From the NCBI RefSeq assembly GCF_000519125.1, contig NZ_JAEX01000014.1, forward strand, positions 1 to 64,000: DNA of 64,000 nt, in the 5' to 3' direction. A program made the position numbers and the translations under genes. The stretch's first letter is position 1; every line of letters begins with the position of its first letter. A model generated the notes under the pieces. That model did no database searches. It saw only the letters and a list, made by a program, of their open reading frames with translations, and was not told where the DNA came from. Source of the DNA: Desulfocurvus vexinensis DSM 17965. Its GTDB lineage: Bacteria; Desulfobacterota; Desulfovibrionia; Desulfovibrionales; Desulfovibrionaceae. This document shows positions 40,029 through 50,951 of this stretch, piece by piece.

Positions 40029-41068
40029 GTGCGCCCTCCTTGCCCGGGATCGCCGCCAAGGGCCTCCAGGGCTTTCTCCAGTTGCCTGACCCGCTTGAAC
40101 AGGTCGGGAATCTTCGGGGCCAGGGACAGGTTGCGCATGTAGGTGCCGTACTCCATGGCCGGAATGCCGCCCATGCGCATGCCCGCCGGGATATCGGTGC
40201 GCACGCCGCAAATGGGCCCGACGACGGCGCCGTCGCCGATGCTCACGTGATCGGCGACGCCCGCCTGCCCGGCCATGATCACGTCGCGCCCCACGGTGCA
40301 GCTGCCCGCGATGCCCACCTGGGCGACGATGGTGCAGTTTTCGCCCAGCACGCAGTTGTGGGCCACCTGCACCAGGTTGTCGATCTTGGTGCCCCGGCCG
40401 ATGACGGTCTTCTCCAGCATGGCGCGGTCGATGGTCGTGTTGGCGCCGATTTCCACGTCGTCCTCTACCACCAGGGTGCCCACCTGGGGAATCTTGTCGC
40501 GCCCGCCGCCCGCCCGCGGCACGTAGCCGAAGCCGTCGGCGCCCAGCACCGCCCCGGGGTGGACCATGACCCGGTCGCCCAGCACCGTGCGGGCCATGAG
40601 GGTCACGTTGGGGTACAGGGTGCAGTCGCGGCCGATGCGGCAGTCCTCGCCCACGTAGCAGCCGGGGAAGATGCGCGACCCGGGCCCGACCTCGGCCCCG
40701 GGGCCGACATAGGCCAGGGGGAACACCGTGGCGCCCTCGGCCACGCGGGCCTGGGGGTCCACGAAGGCCCGGTCGCTCACGCCCGAGAAGCGCCCCTGGG
40801 GCGGGGAGAACAGCTCCAGCAGCCGCGCGAAATCCAGGGCCGGGTTGGCGCTGACCAGCGCGGCGTCCACGCTGCCCGCGAACTCCTCGGTGCAGATCAC
40901 GGCCCCGGCACGGGTGGTCTTGAGCAGCGGGGCGTACTTGGCGGCGCTGATGAAGCTGACGTCCTGCGGGCCTGCGGATTCCAGGGGCCCGACGCCCGAG
41001 ACCTGCCGGTCCGATCCCCGGAGCGGCAGGCCCAGACGTTCGGCCAGGGCCGAAAGTGCGATTTCCAT
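40025..41068 (-). CDS. lpxD: UDP-3-O-(hydroxyacyl)glucosamine N-acyltransferase
   Basis: Third lipid A step. 347 residues: an N-terminal uridine-binding domain (SALAERLGLPLRG, VGPLESAGPQDVSF), then hexapeptide repeats such as RIFPGCYVGEDCRIGRDC with the catalytic NLVQVAHNCVLGENC, and a short coiled C-terminus (DLFKRVRQLEKAL). Five bases separate it from skp. Confidence 0.96.
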   Translation of the reverse strand: MEIALSALAERLGLPLRGSDRQVSGVGPLESAGPQDVSFISAAKYAPLLKTTRAGAVICTEEFAGSVDAALVSANPALDFARLLELFSPPQGRFSGVSDRAFVDPQARVAEGATVFPLAYVGPGAEVGPGSRIFPGCYVGEDCRIGRDCTLYPNVTLMARTVLGDRVMVHPGAVLGADGFGYVPRAGGGRDKIPQVGTLVVEDDVEIGANTTIDRAMLEKTVIGRGTKIDNLVQVAHNCVLGENCTIVAQVGIAGSCTVGRDVIMAGQAGVADHVSIGDGAVVGPICGVRTDIPAGMRMGGIPAMEYGTYMRNLSLAPKIPDLFKRVRQLEKALEALGGDPGQGGRT

Positions 41069-41073
41069 GAGTG

Positions 41074-41598
41074 CTACTTCTTGTTCTTGGCCCGCCAGGC
41101 CTTGTTGACCTCGGCGATGATCGGGTCGGTGAGGTTGGTCTTCTCGTCAGCGTAAAGCACGCCGGAGTTGTTGCCGTCCACGATCATGGCGTAGCCGTTC
41201 TTCTTGCCGTAGGCCTGCAGGGTCTCGAAGATGACGGTGATGATCGGGCCGGAGATCTTCTCCTCCTCGGCCTTGTACTTGCGCTGGAAGCTCTGCATGG
41301 CGTCCTGCAGGTCGCGGATGCGGCGCTTGAATTCCTCTTCCTTGTCCACCTTGGCCGACTGGGAGAGCACCAGGCTCTGGTTCTGCAGGTCGGCGCGCAT
41401 CTTTTCCAGCTCGGTCTTCTGCTTGTCCAGGTCCTCCTGGGTGGACTTGAACGTCTCCTGCAGGGAGGCGCGGGCCTGCTGCCCGGCTTCGCACTCCTTG
41501 ATGATGCGCGGCATGTCCACGACACCCACGGGGCCCTGGGCGGCGGCGGTGGAAACCAGGAGCAGGAAGGCCAGAACCGTGAAAAGCGTTTTACGCAT
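41074..41598 (-). CDS. skp: Periplasmic chaperone Skp/OmpH
   Basis: 174 residues with a Sec signal peptide (MRKTLFTVLAFLLLVSTAAAQ) and then the Skp pattern: a short beta part VGVVDMPRIIKEC, two long charged helices rich in Lys/Glu/Gln (coiled-coil tentacles), and a returning strand AMIVDGNNSGVLYADEKTNL. It holds unfolded outer-membrane proteins for BamA, whose gene lies 48 bases upstream. Confidence 0.93.
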   Translation of the reverse strand: MRKTLFTVLAFLLLVSTAAAQGPVGVVDMPRIIKECEAGQQARASLQETFKSTQEDLDKQKTELEKMRADLQNQSLVLSQSAKVDKEEEFKRRIRDLQDAMQSFQRKYKAEEEKISGPIITVIFETLQAYGKKNGYAMIVDGNNSGVLYADEKTNLTDPIIAEVNKAWRAKNKK

Positions 41599-41646
41599 AG
41601 TGTGTCCTCGTGTGTTGTTCGTTGGTGTTGCGTGATCCGTCGCGGC

Positions 41647-44331
41647 CTAGAAGAACTGGCCGATGGTAAACTCGAGCTTGCCCTTGCTGCCCTGCTCGCG
41701 GATGGTGTCCAGGGCGTAGCCGTATTCCAGGCGCAGCGGGCCCAGGGCCGAGTACCAGCGGATGCCGACGCCCACGCTCTTCCTGGGGTCGAAATCCATG
41801 GCCTCGCCGTCGTCCCACACCTGGCCCGCGTCGAAGAACGTCACGCCCATGATGCCCATCTCCTCCATGATCGGGAAGAGATACTCGAAGTTGACGAAAG
41901 CCATCTTGTCGCCGCCGATGCGGTCGCCGGACTCTTCGTCGCGCGGGGAGATGTAGCGGCTCTTGTAGCCACGCACGCTGTTGATGCCACCCAGGTAGAA
42001 CCGCTCGTAGACCGGAATTTCCTTGCCGCCGAAGTTCTCCATGACGTATCCGGCCTGGCCGTGGAAGTGGAAGATGTGGTCAAGCCACAGCGGGCGGTAG
42101 TAGTTGTGGTCGGCGATGTACTTGATGAACTCGTCATCGCCCATCATCAGCCCGCCCGCATATTCCGCGCTCAGGGAGGACTTCATGCCCTTGGAGGGGT
42201 TCAGGTAGCGGTCCAGGGTGTTGCGCACGATGTCGGCGTAGACGGCGCTGACCCAGTTGGTGCCCTCGATGTCCAGGATCTCGTCGGCGGCGTCGTCGTC
42301 CACGTTGGTGATCTCGTAGCGTTCCAGGCGGTACTGGAGGTTGGTGTACGAGAATTTCCCGATGGGGTGGCCGAAGCGCGCGCGCGCGCCGGTGCTCACG
42401 CGGTCGTAGTCGTCGTAGTCGTCGTCGTAGTGGTAGAGGTCGCCGCCCACCAGCCAGGGGGTGTCGCGGAAGTTGGGGTTGGTGAAGCGCAGGATGTAGC
42501 GCTTGTAGTCGCCGCCCCAGGCGCCTTCCAGCGAGCCCTGGTAGCCCTTGCCGAAAAGGTTGTTCTCCTTGACCGAGGCCACGAAGTACACGCCCGAGGA
42601 GCTGGAGTAGCCCGCGCCAGCGGACAGCTCGCCCGTGGACTTCTCGCGGACCTTGACCTTGAGGTCCATGAGCCCCTCGTCGGAGGTGGGGATGGTCTCG
42701 ATGTCGGCCTGGTCGAAGTAGCCCAGGTTGTTCAGGTTGCGCGTGGACAGGGCCAGGTCCTCGCCGCTGAACAGGTCGCCGTCGGAGAGCAGCACCTTGC
42801 GCCGGATGACGTTGTCGCGGGTGCGGTCGTTGCCCTGGATGGTCACCCGGCGGATGTAGACCTTCTGGCGCTTGGCCATCTGGAATTCGATGTCGGCGGT
42901 GAGCGTCTCGGGGTCGGAGTGGATGACGTAGTTGGCTTCGGCAAAGGCGTAGCCGTAGTTGGAATAGTACTCCGAAAGGGCCTGGGAGTCGCTGCGCAGC
43001 ACCGAGCGGTCCAGGTATTCGCCGTCGGTGCCCAGGTCGTCGGTCTGGATCAGCTCGTTGAGCTTCTCGGCGGGCTCAAGCATGTCGCCGGAGTAGGAGA
43101 CGGCGCCGACCTTGAAACGGCGGCCTTCCTTGACCTCGAAGGTCACGTAGATGCCGTCGTCCTGGAACTCGACCTTGGGCTGGCCCACCTGGGCCTCGAT
43201 GAAGCCGTGGTTGGCGTAATAGGCCTCCAGGGCGGCGGCGTCGCGGTTGAGGTATTCCTCCTTGAGCACGCCCGTGCCGGTGAACCAGGAGAACATGCCC
43301 CGCTCGCCCAGGGCCAGCTCGTCGCGCAGGTCGTCGGGGTCGAGCTGCTCGGCGCCGTTGATGGAAATTCCGCGGATGTAGAGCTTGTCGCCCTCCTCCA
43401 CGTTGATGTTCAGCCGGGCCTGGCCCTCGTCGCTGGCGGCCACCTCGTGGGTGACCTGGGCCTTGTAGTAGCCTTCCTTGCGGTATTCTTCCTTGATCTT
43501 GCCCAGGTCGTCGGCCAGCACCTTGGGGTTCAGCACGGCGCCTGTCTTGGTGTTCATGAGCGCCAGGAGGTCATCCTTGTCCAGGGCGTCGGTGCCCAGC
43601 ACGTCCACCACGCTGATGCGCGGCTTCTCGTCCACCACGAAGACGACCTTCACGCCCTCGGGCAGGTCGTCCACGCGCACCTGCACGTCGTCGAAATAGC
43701 CCAGGTCGAAGACGTTCTTGAGCTCCTCGTTCACGGCCTTGGGGTCGTACAGCTCGCCCTTGCGCACGTGGCGCAGACGCATGAGCACCACGTCCTTGTC
43801 CAGGAAGCGGTTGCCCTCCACGTCGATGGCCTCGATGCGCTCCTTGCTCATGAGCTCCAGGCGGATCTTCTCGGCCAGGTCCTCGATGGCGGGCACGGCG
43901 TTGATAAGCCCTTCCTGGACCACGAACAGCGGCTTGGGCGTCTTCACGCCGTGGGCCTCCACCAGGCGCACGTCCAGACTGATGGTCTCGCCCAGCTGGC
44001 TGAAGCTGCCGTAGACGGCGTAGGCGGCGCGGGCGAGCAGGGCCAGGTCCTTGGCCGTGGACAGATCGAGGTACTCGATGTCGTGCTCCTCGATGAGCTG
44101 GAGCACCGTCGCCTGGGGCAGCACGTCGAAGCCGCTCTGGGCCAGCCGCTCACCGAGCAGTTCGGGCAGGCTGTCCTTCAGGTAGTCCAGCTCCGGGTCG
44201 GCGTTGACCTCGAAGGGCAGCACCAGGACGGTGACCTTGTCCCCGGCGGTCTGGGCGCAGGCGGAGGTGGCGACCCAGACGGTGGTCAGCAGCGCAAGAA
44301 GCGTCAGCAGGCGGCTAGCGATTGTGCTCAT
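41647..44331 (-). CDS. bamA: Outer membrane assembly factor BamA with an extra N-terminal domain
   Basis: Inserts beta-barrel proteins into the outer membrane. 894 residues, longer than the usual 800 or so. A signal peptide (1-27) is followed at about 32-160 by an additional domain (KVTVLVLPFEVNADPELDYL ... YAVYGSFSQLGETISLDVRL) resembling TolB-N/FlgO/CsgG-like folds. Then come POTRA repeats starting near 165 (IEAIDVEGNRFLDKD) and the barrel, whose L6 loop is INSVRGYKSRYISPRD; the last residue is Phe (TIGQFF), the Bam signal. Its start overlaps lolD. Confidence 0.94.
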   Translation of the reverse strand: MSTIASRLLTLLALLTTVWVATSACAQTAGDKVTVLVLPFEVNADPELDYLKDSLPELLGERLAQSGFDVLPQATVLQLIEEHDIEYLDLSTAKDLALLARAAYAVYGSFSQLGETISLDVRLVEAHGVKTPKPLFVVQEGLINAVPAIEDLAEKIRLELMSKERIEAIDVEGNRFLDKDVVLMRLRHVRKGELYDPKAVNEELKNVFDLGYFDDVQVRVDDLPEGVKVVFVVDEKPRISVVDVLGTDALDKDDLLALMNTKTGAVLNPKVLADDLGKIKEEYRKEGYYKAQVTHEVAASDEGQARLNINVEEGDKLYIRGISINGAEQLDPDDLRDELALGERGMFSWFTGTGVLKEEYLNRDAAALEAYYANHGFIEAQVGQPKVEFQDDGIYVTFEVKEGRRFKVGAVSYSGDMLEPAEKLNELIQTDDLGTDGEYLDRSVLRSDSQALSEYYSNYGYAFAEANYVIHSDPETLTADIEFQMAKRQKVYIRRVTIQGNDRTRDNVIRRKVLLSDGDLFSGEDLALSTRNLNNLGYFDQADIETIPTSDEGLMDLKVKVREKSTGELSAGAGYSSSSGVYFVASVKENNLFGKGYQGSLEGAWGGDYKRYILRFTNPNFRDTPWLVGGDLYHYDDDYDDYDRVSTGARARFGHPIGKFSYTNLQYRLERYEITNVDDDAADEILDIEGTNWVSAVYADIVRNTLDRYLNPSKGMKSSLSAEYAGGLMMGDDEFIKYIADHNYYRPLWLDHIFHFHGQAGYVMENFGGKEIPVYERFYLGGINSVRGYKSRYISPRDEESGDRIGGDKMAFVNFEYLFPIMEEMGIMGVTFFDAGQVWDDGEAMDFDPRKSVGVGIRWYSALGPLRLEYGYALDTIREQGSKGKLEFTIGQFF

Positions 44332-45010
44332 ACAGCTCCCCGGAACGCAGTTCCATTCTCCGGCCCATGCGGGCGGCCAGTTCGACGTTGTGAGTCACCA
44401 CCACGAGGGTCATGCCCAGTTCCCTGTTCAGCTCGAACAGCAGCCCGCCGATGCGCTCTCCGGTGGCCTCGTCGAGGTTGCCGGTGGGCTCGTCGGCCAG
44501 AAGCGCCTTGGGGCGCATAAGAATCGCCCTGGCGATGGCGGCGCGCTGGCGCTCGCCGCCCGACAGGGTGGTCACCTTGTGCGACGCCCGCTGGCCCAGG
44601 GCCACCAGGTCCAGGGCCTGCGCGGCCCGCTCGAAGGCTTCGGCCCGGCCCAGCCCCGCGATGAGCCCGGGCATGGCGACGTTTTCAAGGGTGGAGAACT
44701 CGGGCAGCAGGTGATGAAACTGGAAGACGAAGCCCATTTCCCTGTTGCGCAGGTGCGCGCGCTCGGGTTCGCCCATGCGGGCCACATCGCGCCCCTCGAA
44801 CAGCACCTGCCCTTCGGAGGGGATGTCCAGCCCGCCCAGCACATGCAACAAGGTGGACTTGCCCGCGCCCGAGGCTCCGAGCACGGCGACGCTCTCCCCC
44901 CGCTCCACCCGCAGGTCCAGTCCTTTCAGGATGACGAGGCTCCCTCCAGGTCCGGGGTACTCCTTACCAACACCCTGCAAATCATACAACGGGAAATTGT
45001 CCTTACTCAT
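44315..45010 (-). CDS. lolD: Lipoprotein-releasing ABC transporter ATPase LolD
   Basis: 231 residues with Walker A GASGAGKSTLLHVLGG, Q-loop GFVFQFHHLLPEFS, signature LSGGERQRAAIARAIL, Walker B ALLADEPTGNLDEAT and H-loop VVVTHNVELA. It powers release of lipoproteins from the inner membrane to LolA. It overlaps the lolC/E stop by 8 bases and bamA by 17, an unusually compact junction. Confidence 0.95.
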   Translation of the reverse strand: MSKDNFPLYDLQGVGKEYPGPGGSLVILKGLDLRVERGESVAVLGASGAGKSTLLHVLGGLDIPSEGQVLFEGRDVARMGEPERAHLRNREMGFVFQFHHLLPEFSTLENVAMPGLIAGLGRAEAFERAAQALDLVALGQRASHKVTTLSGGERQRAAIARAILMRPKALLADEPTGNLDEATGERIGGLLFELNRELGMTLVVVTHNVELAARMGRRMELRSGELYEHNR

Positions 45011-46237
45011 AGCGCAGCGCCTCGGCGGGCATCAGCCGCGCGGCCTGGCGCGCGGGGTAGATGGTGGCCAGAAAGCACAGCAGCATGGCCCCGGCGCCGA
45101 TGGCCACCAGGTCCGCCCAGTTGAGCAGCACGGGCAGGTAGTCCAGGGAGTAGATGCCCTTGGGCAGGCGGATGAACTGGTATTTCTTGAGCAGCAGGCA
45201 CAGGGAAAGGCCCAGGGTGAAGCCCAGGCCCGTGCCCACGGCCCCGATGAGCGTGCCCTGGAGCATGAAGATGTTGCGGATGCTGCGCCTGCGCGCGCCC
45301 ATGGACATGAGGATGGCGATGTCGCGGGTCTTTTCCATGACCAGCATCACCAGGCTGGTGACGATGGAGAACGTGCCCACCAGCACGATCATGACCAGGA
45401 TGACGGTGATGCCCGCCTTCTCCAGGGCCAGGGCCTCGTAGAGGCTGCGGTTCATCTCCTTCCAGTCGCGCACGTAGAGCGGGTAGCCGCCGATGCGCGT
45501 GGCCAGGTCGCGGCCCACGGCGTCGGCGCGGTCCACGTCGGCCACGCGCATCTCCACGCCCGTGACCAGATCGCCGGAAAAGCCCATCAGGCGCTGGGTT
45601 TCGGCCAGGGAGGCGTAGGCCAGGGAGGAGTCGTACTCCCACATCCCGGTCTTGAACACCCCGACCACCCGCGCGGTGATGACCTCGGGGGTGAAGCCCG
45701 CCGCCGTGCTGCGGCCCGAGGGCGTGAGCACGTGGATCAGGCTGCCCCGGCGCGCGCCCAGGCGGTTGGCGAGCTCCTGGCCGATGAGCAGCCCCGGGGG
45801 GCCCGGGGGGCCGAAGCCGTCCGCCAGGTCCTGAAGCGAGCCCTCGATCATGTCGCGGCCCACGGAGAGCACGCCCCCTGCGCTGGCGGGGTCGATGCCG
45901 CGCAGCACCACGCCCTTGCTGCCCTGGCGGGTGGAGACCATGACCTCGGCGTAGATGAACGGGGTTGCGCCCAGCACGCCCGGCACCTCGACGGCCTGCT
46001 CCACCAGGGGCCGGTAGTCGGCGATGGGGCCTTCCAGGCTGCCGATGATCAGGTGGGCGTTGACGCCCAGGATCTTGTCGCGCAGGTCCTTGCTCATGCC
46101 GTTCATGACCCCCAGAACGACGATGAGCGCGGCCACGCCTATGGCCACGCCCAGCACCGACATGAGCGAAATCACGGAGATGAAGGCCTGCTTGCGCCGC
46201 GCCAGCAGGTAGCGCAGCGAGATGAAGGACTCGAAGC

Positions 46238-46241
<4 letters not shown>
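45003..46241 (-). CDS. lolC: Lipoprotein-releasing ABC transporter permease LolC/LolE
   Basis: 412 residues with one N-terminal and three C-terminal transmembrane helices around a large periplasmic domain, the FtsX/MacB layout. The start MSFESFISLRYLLARRKQAF and the first helix region ISLMSVLGVAIGVAALIVVL match LolC/E. Only one permease gene is present beside lolD, so it may act as a homodimer (LolF-like) unless a second copy lies elsewhere. The ATG at 46241 overlaps the lysS stop (ATGA). Confidence 0.92.
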
Positions 46242-47863
<1,622 letters not shown>

Positions 47864-47980
47864 TGCCTCCGCGAACCCCGTAGCCTTAGTCGCATTGGAC
47901 GCCAGCGTCAAGAAGCGCATGGGCCCGGCCCCCGCCCCGCCCCCGCGCCCCGGCGATTTCCCGGCCCGCAAATTTTCCCC

Positions 47981-48009
47981 TTGACCTCGGCCGGCTTTGC
48001 CCCTAATAG
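47981..48009 (+). promoter_or_regulatory. Promoter of tRNA-Asn
   Basis: TTGACC (47981-47986), a 17-base spacer and TAATAG (48004-48009), 35 bases before the tRNA. A good sigma-70 match. Confidence 0.75.
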
Positions 48010-48044
48010 GTGTCTCCCGCCGGGACGCACTCCCGGCGCCACGT

Positions 48045-48120
48045 TCCCCAGTAGCTCAATCGGCAGAGCGGGTGACTGTTAATCACTAGGTTCGCGGTTC
48101 AAGTCCGTGCTGGGGAGCCA
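48045..48120 (+). tRNA. tRNA-Asn (anticodon GTT), probable island boundary
   Basis: 76-nt cloverleaf with encoded CCA. Acceptor TCCCCAG pairs with CTGGGGA, the anticodon loop contains GTT between GTGA and TCAC, and the T-loop is GTTCAAGTC. GC content and gene type change directly downstream, making this the probable left border of the mobile element; no duplicate of its 3' end was found inside the window. Confidence 0.96.
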
Positions 48121-48156
48121 GATATCAAAACCGTACTTCGAGACGGTTCTTCTTTA

Positions 48157-48202
48157 AGGGAAAGCCCTGGGCATGCACTGCTCGGGGCTTTCGTCTTTTC
48201 TG
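48157..48202 (+). terminator. Terminator after tRNA-Asn
   Basis: Stem AAAGCCC/GGGCTTT followed by CGTCTTTTC. It isolates the tRNA from the element behind it. Confidence 0.65.
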
Positions 48203-48612
48203 CAAGCATATCCGCCATGTTGCGCCAGCTGCCTCTCCTTCAACAGGATTCTCCATCCAAGGCCGATGCGCCCGAGATGCAAGCGCAACCTTCGATGATC
48301 GATTCCGAAATCCCCGCTTTCTCCCCCCTGATTCTCCAATTCTCCGTTTAGCTCGGCGAGTTGTTTAACAACCCCGCCGCCATTGGCACCCAAACCGACG
48401 TTTTTCACACCCAGCCGGTATGTATGGGGTGAAGGCCGGAAACACTCCGGTCGGAACCATCAGACAGCGCCAGCGGCCGGAAGCCGGAGCACGTTGTGGA
48501 TGTCGTCCGTATCGCCCTGCTCCAGGGTGATCAGCGATCCCGACGCGCCCCAGGGCCGTTCGCGCACTCGGTCGGCATCCACATCCTTTCGCCGCAGGCC
48601 AAGGAGAATCAG
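48203..48612. other. Intergenic left end of the mobile element
   Basis: About 410 bases without a convincing gene. A minus-strand frame at 48154-48408 has no ribosome-binding site or recognisable content. The stretch contains copy 1 of the dispersed element (48396-48425), a CCGGA/TCCGG hairpin just after it, and the leader of the integration cassette. It is the most likely home of attL and of an integrase promoter. Confidence 0.5.
48396..48425 (+). repeat. Dispersed element copy 1 (CGACGTTT-N10-GCCGGTATGTAT)
   Basis: CGACGTTT, ten bases, GCCGGTATGTAT; identical spacing to copies at 55743 and 59770. It lies 188 bases before the first gene of the integration cassette and is followed by a small CCGGA-N5-TCCGG hairpin. 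Candidate promoter or leader element. Confidence 0.6.
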
Positions 48613-48855
48613 ATGCCGGACGCAACCTCCCCTACCTTTCCCGCCGAGGACGCCATTTCAGAGATCGCAACGTTGCTTGCGAGGGGCTATCAACGCCTCC
48701 TGCGTGAAGAAGCCTCTCAACTCATTAAAACAAATGATGAATCTTCCGCAGATGGACTTGCTATTCAGCCGGAACAGAGCGTTCATGCTCCTGGCGGCCA
48801 GAGGCACGCCCCTCCCTCCGCCGCAGGAGAATCCAAGCAAGGAGAGGACACATGA
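48613..48855 (+). CDS. Small protein of the recombinase cassette
   Basis: 80 residues, start MPDATSPTFPAEDAISEIAT behind AAGGAGAA. A short helical part (ISEIATLLARGYQRLLREEA) is followed by a polar tail. I do not recognise a named family, but small proteins with this LLARGYQRLL style precede DUF2924 and large serine recombinases in related elements. Its stop overlaps the DUF2924 start by four bases (ATGA), which argues that it is genuine and co-translated. Confidence 0.7.
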   Translation: MPDATSPTFPAEDAISEIATLLARGYQRLLREEASQLIKTNDESSADGLAIQPEQSVHAPGGQRHAPPSAAGESKQGEDT

Positions 48856-49373
48856 ACCCAGAGACGTACAAGGAGGTCCAAAGCCTCGAGCGAATGACCG
48901 TGGGCGAGTTGAAGGAGAAGTACCTCGATGTCTTCGGCGAGGAGACCCGCTCCAACAACAAGCCCTTCCTGAAAAAGCGCATCGCCTGGCGCATTCAGGC
49001 TCTGGCCGAGGGTAACCTGTCGGAACGGGCTCGCAAGCGGGCCAAGGAGCTGGCCCGGGACGCTGACCTCAGAATGCGCGCCCCGCGCGATCCGGTGAAG
49101 CCCGGCTCGGCCGAGGCCCGAGCGCGATCTGTCAAAAGCCGCTTGTCTTCAGCCCATGATCCCAGAGTGCCCCTCCCCGGCGTGCTCCTTCACAGGGAAT
49201 ACAAAGGGCGGGACATCGTGGTCCGGGTGCTGGACGATGGTTTCGAGTTCGAGGATCGCCGGTACAAGTCGCTCACGGCCATTGCCCGTGAGGTGACCGG
49301 CGGCAAATGGAACGGCTTCGTCTTTTTCGGTCTGAACAAGGCCTCCACGAACAAAAACAAAGGGCGCAAATGA
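48852..49373 (+). CDS. DUF2924 protein
   Basis: 173 residues. The N-terminal half has SLERMTVGELKEKYLDVFGE and a basic helix (KPFLKKRIAWRIQALAEG); the C-terminal half has LHREYKGRDIVVRVLDDGFE, YKSLTAIAREVTGGKWNGFV and FFGL, the DUF2924 signature. Function is unproven; the domain co-occurs with serine recombinases in prophages, and the basic content suggests a DNA-binding accessory or directionality factor. It overlaps the recombinase start (ATGA). Confidence 0.85.
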   Translation: MNPETYKEVQSLERMTVGELKEKYLDVFGEETRSNNKPFLKKRIAWRIQALAEGNLSERARKRAKELARDADLRMRAPRDPVKPGSAEARARSVKSRLSSAHDPRVPLPGVLLHREYKGRDIVVRVLDDGFEFEDRRYKSLTAIAREVTGGKWNGFVFFGLNKASTNKNKGRK

Positions 49374-50929
49374 CCACTTCCGCCAAAATAGACTCTGGTG
49401 CAATCCGCTGCGCCATTTATACCCGCAAGTCCACCGATGAGGGATTGGAGCAGGAGTTCAACACCCTGGACGCCCAGCGGGAATCGGCCGAGGCCTATAT
49501 CGCCAGCCAACGCCACGAGGGCTGGACATGCCTGCCGGATCGATACGATGACGGCGGCTTCTCCGGCGGCAATCTGGAGCGCCCCGCGCTCAAGCGCCTC
49601 ATGGCGGACATCGAGGCCGGCGGCATCGATTGCGTCGTGGTCTACAAAGTGGACCGCCTCAGCCGCTCCCTGCTCGACTTCTCGCGCCTCATGGAGATCT
49701 TTGATCGCCACGGCGTGAGTTTCGTCTCGGTCACCCAGCAGTTCAACACCACCCACTCCATGGGCCGGCTGACCCTGAACATCCTGCTCTCCTTCGCCCA
49801 GTTCGAACGCGAGATCATCGCCGAGCGGACCAAAGACAAGATGTGGGCCGCGCGCAGAAAAGGCAAATGGGTCGGCGGCATGCCTGTCCTGGGTTACGAC
49901 GTGGCCGAGGGCGGCGGCCGGCTGGAGGTCAACGAGGACGAAGCCGCACGAGTCAGGGCGATCTTCCAGCTCTACCTGGAACTGGAGTCGCTACTCCCCT
50001 CGGCACAGGAGCTTGAGCGCCGAGGCTGGAACAACAAGCGTTGGGTGACCCGCAAGGGCAAGGAGCGTGGCGGGAAGCCGTTCAACAAGAGCACGCTCTT
50101 CCGACTGCTGACCAATCCCATCTACACGGGCAAGGTGGTGTTCCAGGGGACCACCTACGAAGGCGAGCACGAAGCCATCGTGGACATGGAGACTTGGAAG
50201 AGGGTCCAGGCAATTCTGCGGCGCAATCGCCTCAACGGCGGCACCCTCGTCCGCAACAAGTACGGCGCGCTGCTCAAGGGGCTGATCTTCTGCACGCCCT
50301 GCGGAACAGGGATGACGCACTCCTGCGCCAATAAAAAGAACGGCAAGAGTTACCGATATTACGTCTGCCAGACTGCCCAGCAGCGAGGGTGGGCGAAATG
50401 CCCCACGAAATCCGTCAACGCCTACGACATTGAAAACGCGGTGGTGCAGCACATCAAGGGGTTGGGCACCAACCCGGCGGTCCTGTCGACCACACTCACC
50501 AAGGCCACGGAACAAGCCGAAGTCCGCCTGCATGAGCTGGAGATGGAGCGGAAAGCAGCGGAGCGGGAACTCAAACGGCTCCATGCCCAGGTCCGAAAAC
50601 TCCTGGGCGGTAAATTACCGGCCGGGGCCTCGGAAATCGCGACCGACCGCCTGGCGGATTTGCAGGAGCGGATTCGCACCACCGAGCAGCGCATGACGGC
50701 CATCCAGGAGGAGATCATCGTGCTGGGCAAGACGACCGTCAAAGAGAACGATCTGACGCAGGCATTGGCGGATTTTGACGAGGTGTGGAACTCGCTGTCC
50801 TCCAAGGAGCAGGCGAAGATCATCCATATTCTCGTCGAACGAGTGGGGTTCGACGGCCGTGACCAGTCGGTGACGGTGACTTTCAGAAGCGAGGGTCTCA
50901 AGCAACTGTGCCAGAGAACAGCCGCCTGA
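49370..50929 (+). CDS. Large serine recombinase (integrase/excisionase)
   Basis: 519 residues. The resolvase domain begins AIYTRKSTDEGLEQEFNTLD (nucleophile Ser in RKS), with a later YKVDRLSRSLLDFSRLMEIF and FAQFEREIIAERTKDK. The Recombinase domain is recognisable at KPFNKSTLFRLLTNPIYTGK, a zinc ribbon at FCTPCGTGMTHSC...YYVCQTAQ...KCPT, and a coiled coil follows (about 400-480). It would integrate and excise the element at short att sites through a Ser-DNA intermediate. The start at 49370 overlaps DUF2924, giving one three-gene translational unit. Confidence 0.95.
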   Translation: MTTSAKIDSGAIRCAIYTRKSTDEGLEQEFNTLDAQRESAEAYIASQRHEGWTCLPDRYDDGGFSGGNLERPALKRLMADIEAGGIDCVVVYKVDRLSRSLLDFSRLMEIFDRHGVSFVSVTQQFNTTHSMGRLTLNILLSFAQFEREIIAERTKDKMWAARRKGKWVGGMPVLGYDVAEGGGRLEVNEDEAARVRAIFQLYLELESLLPSAQELERRGWNNKRWVTRKGKERGGKPFNKSTLFRLLTNPIYTGKVVFQGTTYEGEHEAIVDMETWKRVQAILRRNRLNGGTLVRNKYGALLKGLIFCTPCGTGMTHSCANKKNGKSYRYYVCQTAQQRGWAKCPTKSVNAYDIENAVVQHIKGLGTNPAVLSTTLTKATEQAEVRLHELEMERKAAERELKRLHAQVRKLLGGKLPAGASEIATDRLADLQERIRTTEQRMTAIQEEIIVLGKTTVKENDLTQALADFDEVWNSLSSKEQAKIIHILVERVGFDGRDQSVTVTFRSEGLKQLCQRTAA

Positions 50930-50951
50930 ACGAAGAGGAGGATTATTTCGA

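Noticed and set aside
48154-48408. A minus-strand frame of 84 codons at the left end of the element
   Set aside because: No ribosome-binding site, no recognised content, and it overlaps the tRNA terminator. It could be a gene remnant, but I cannot support that.
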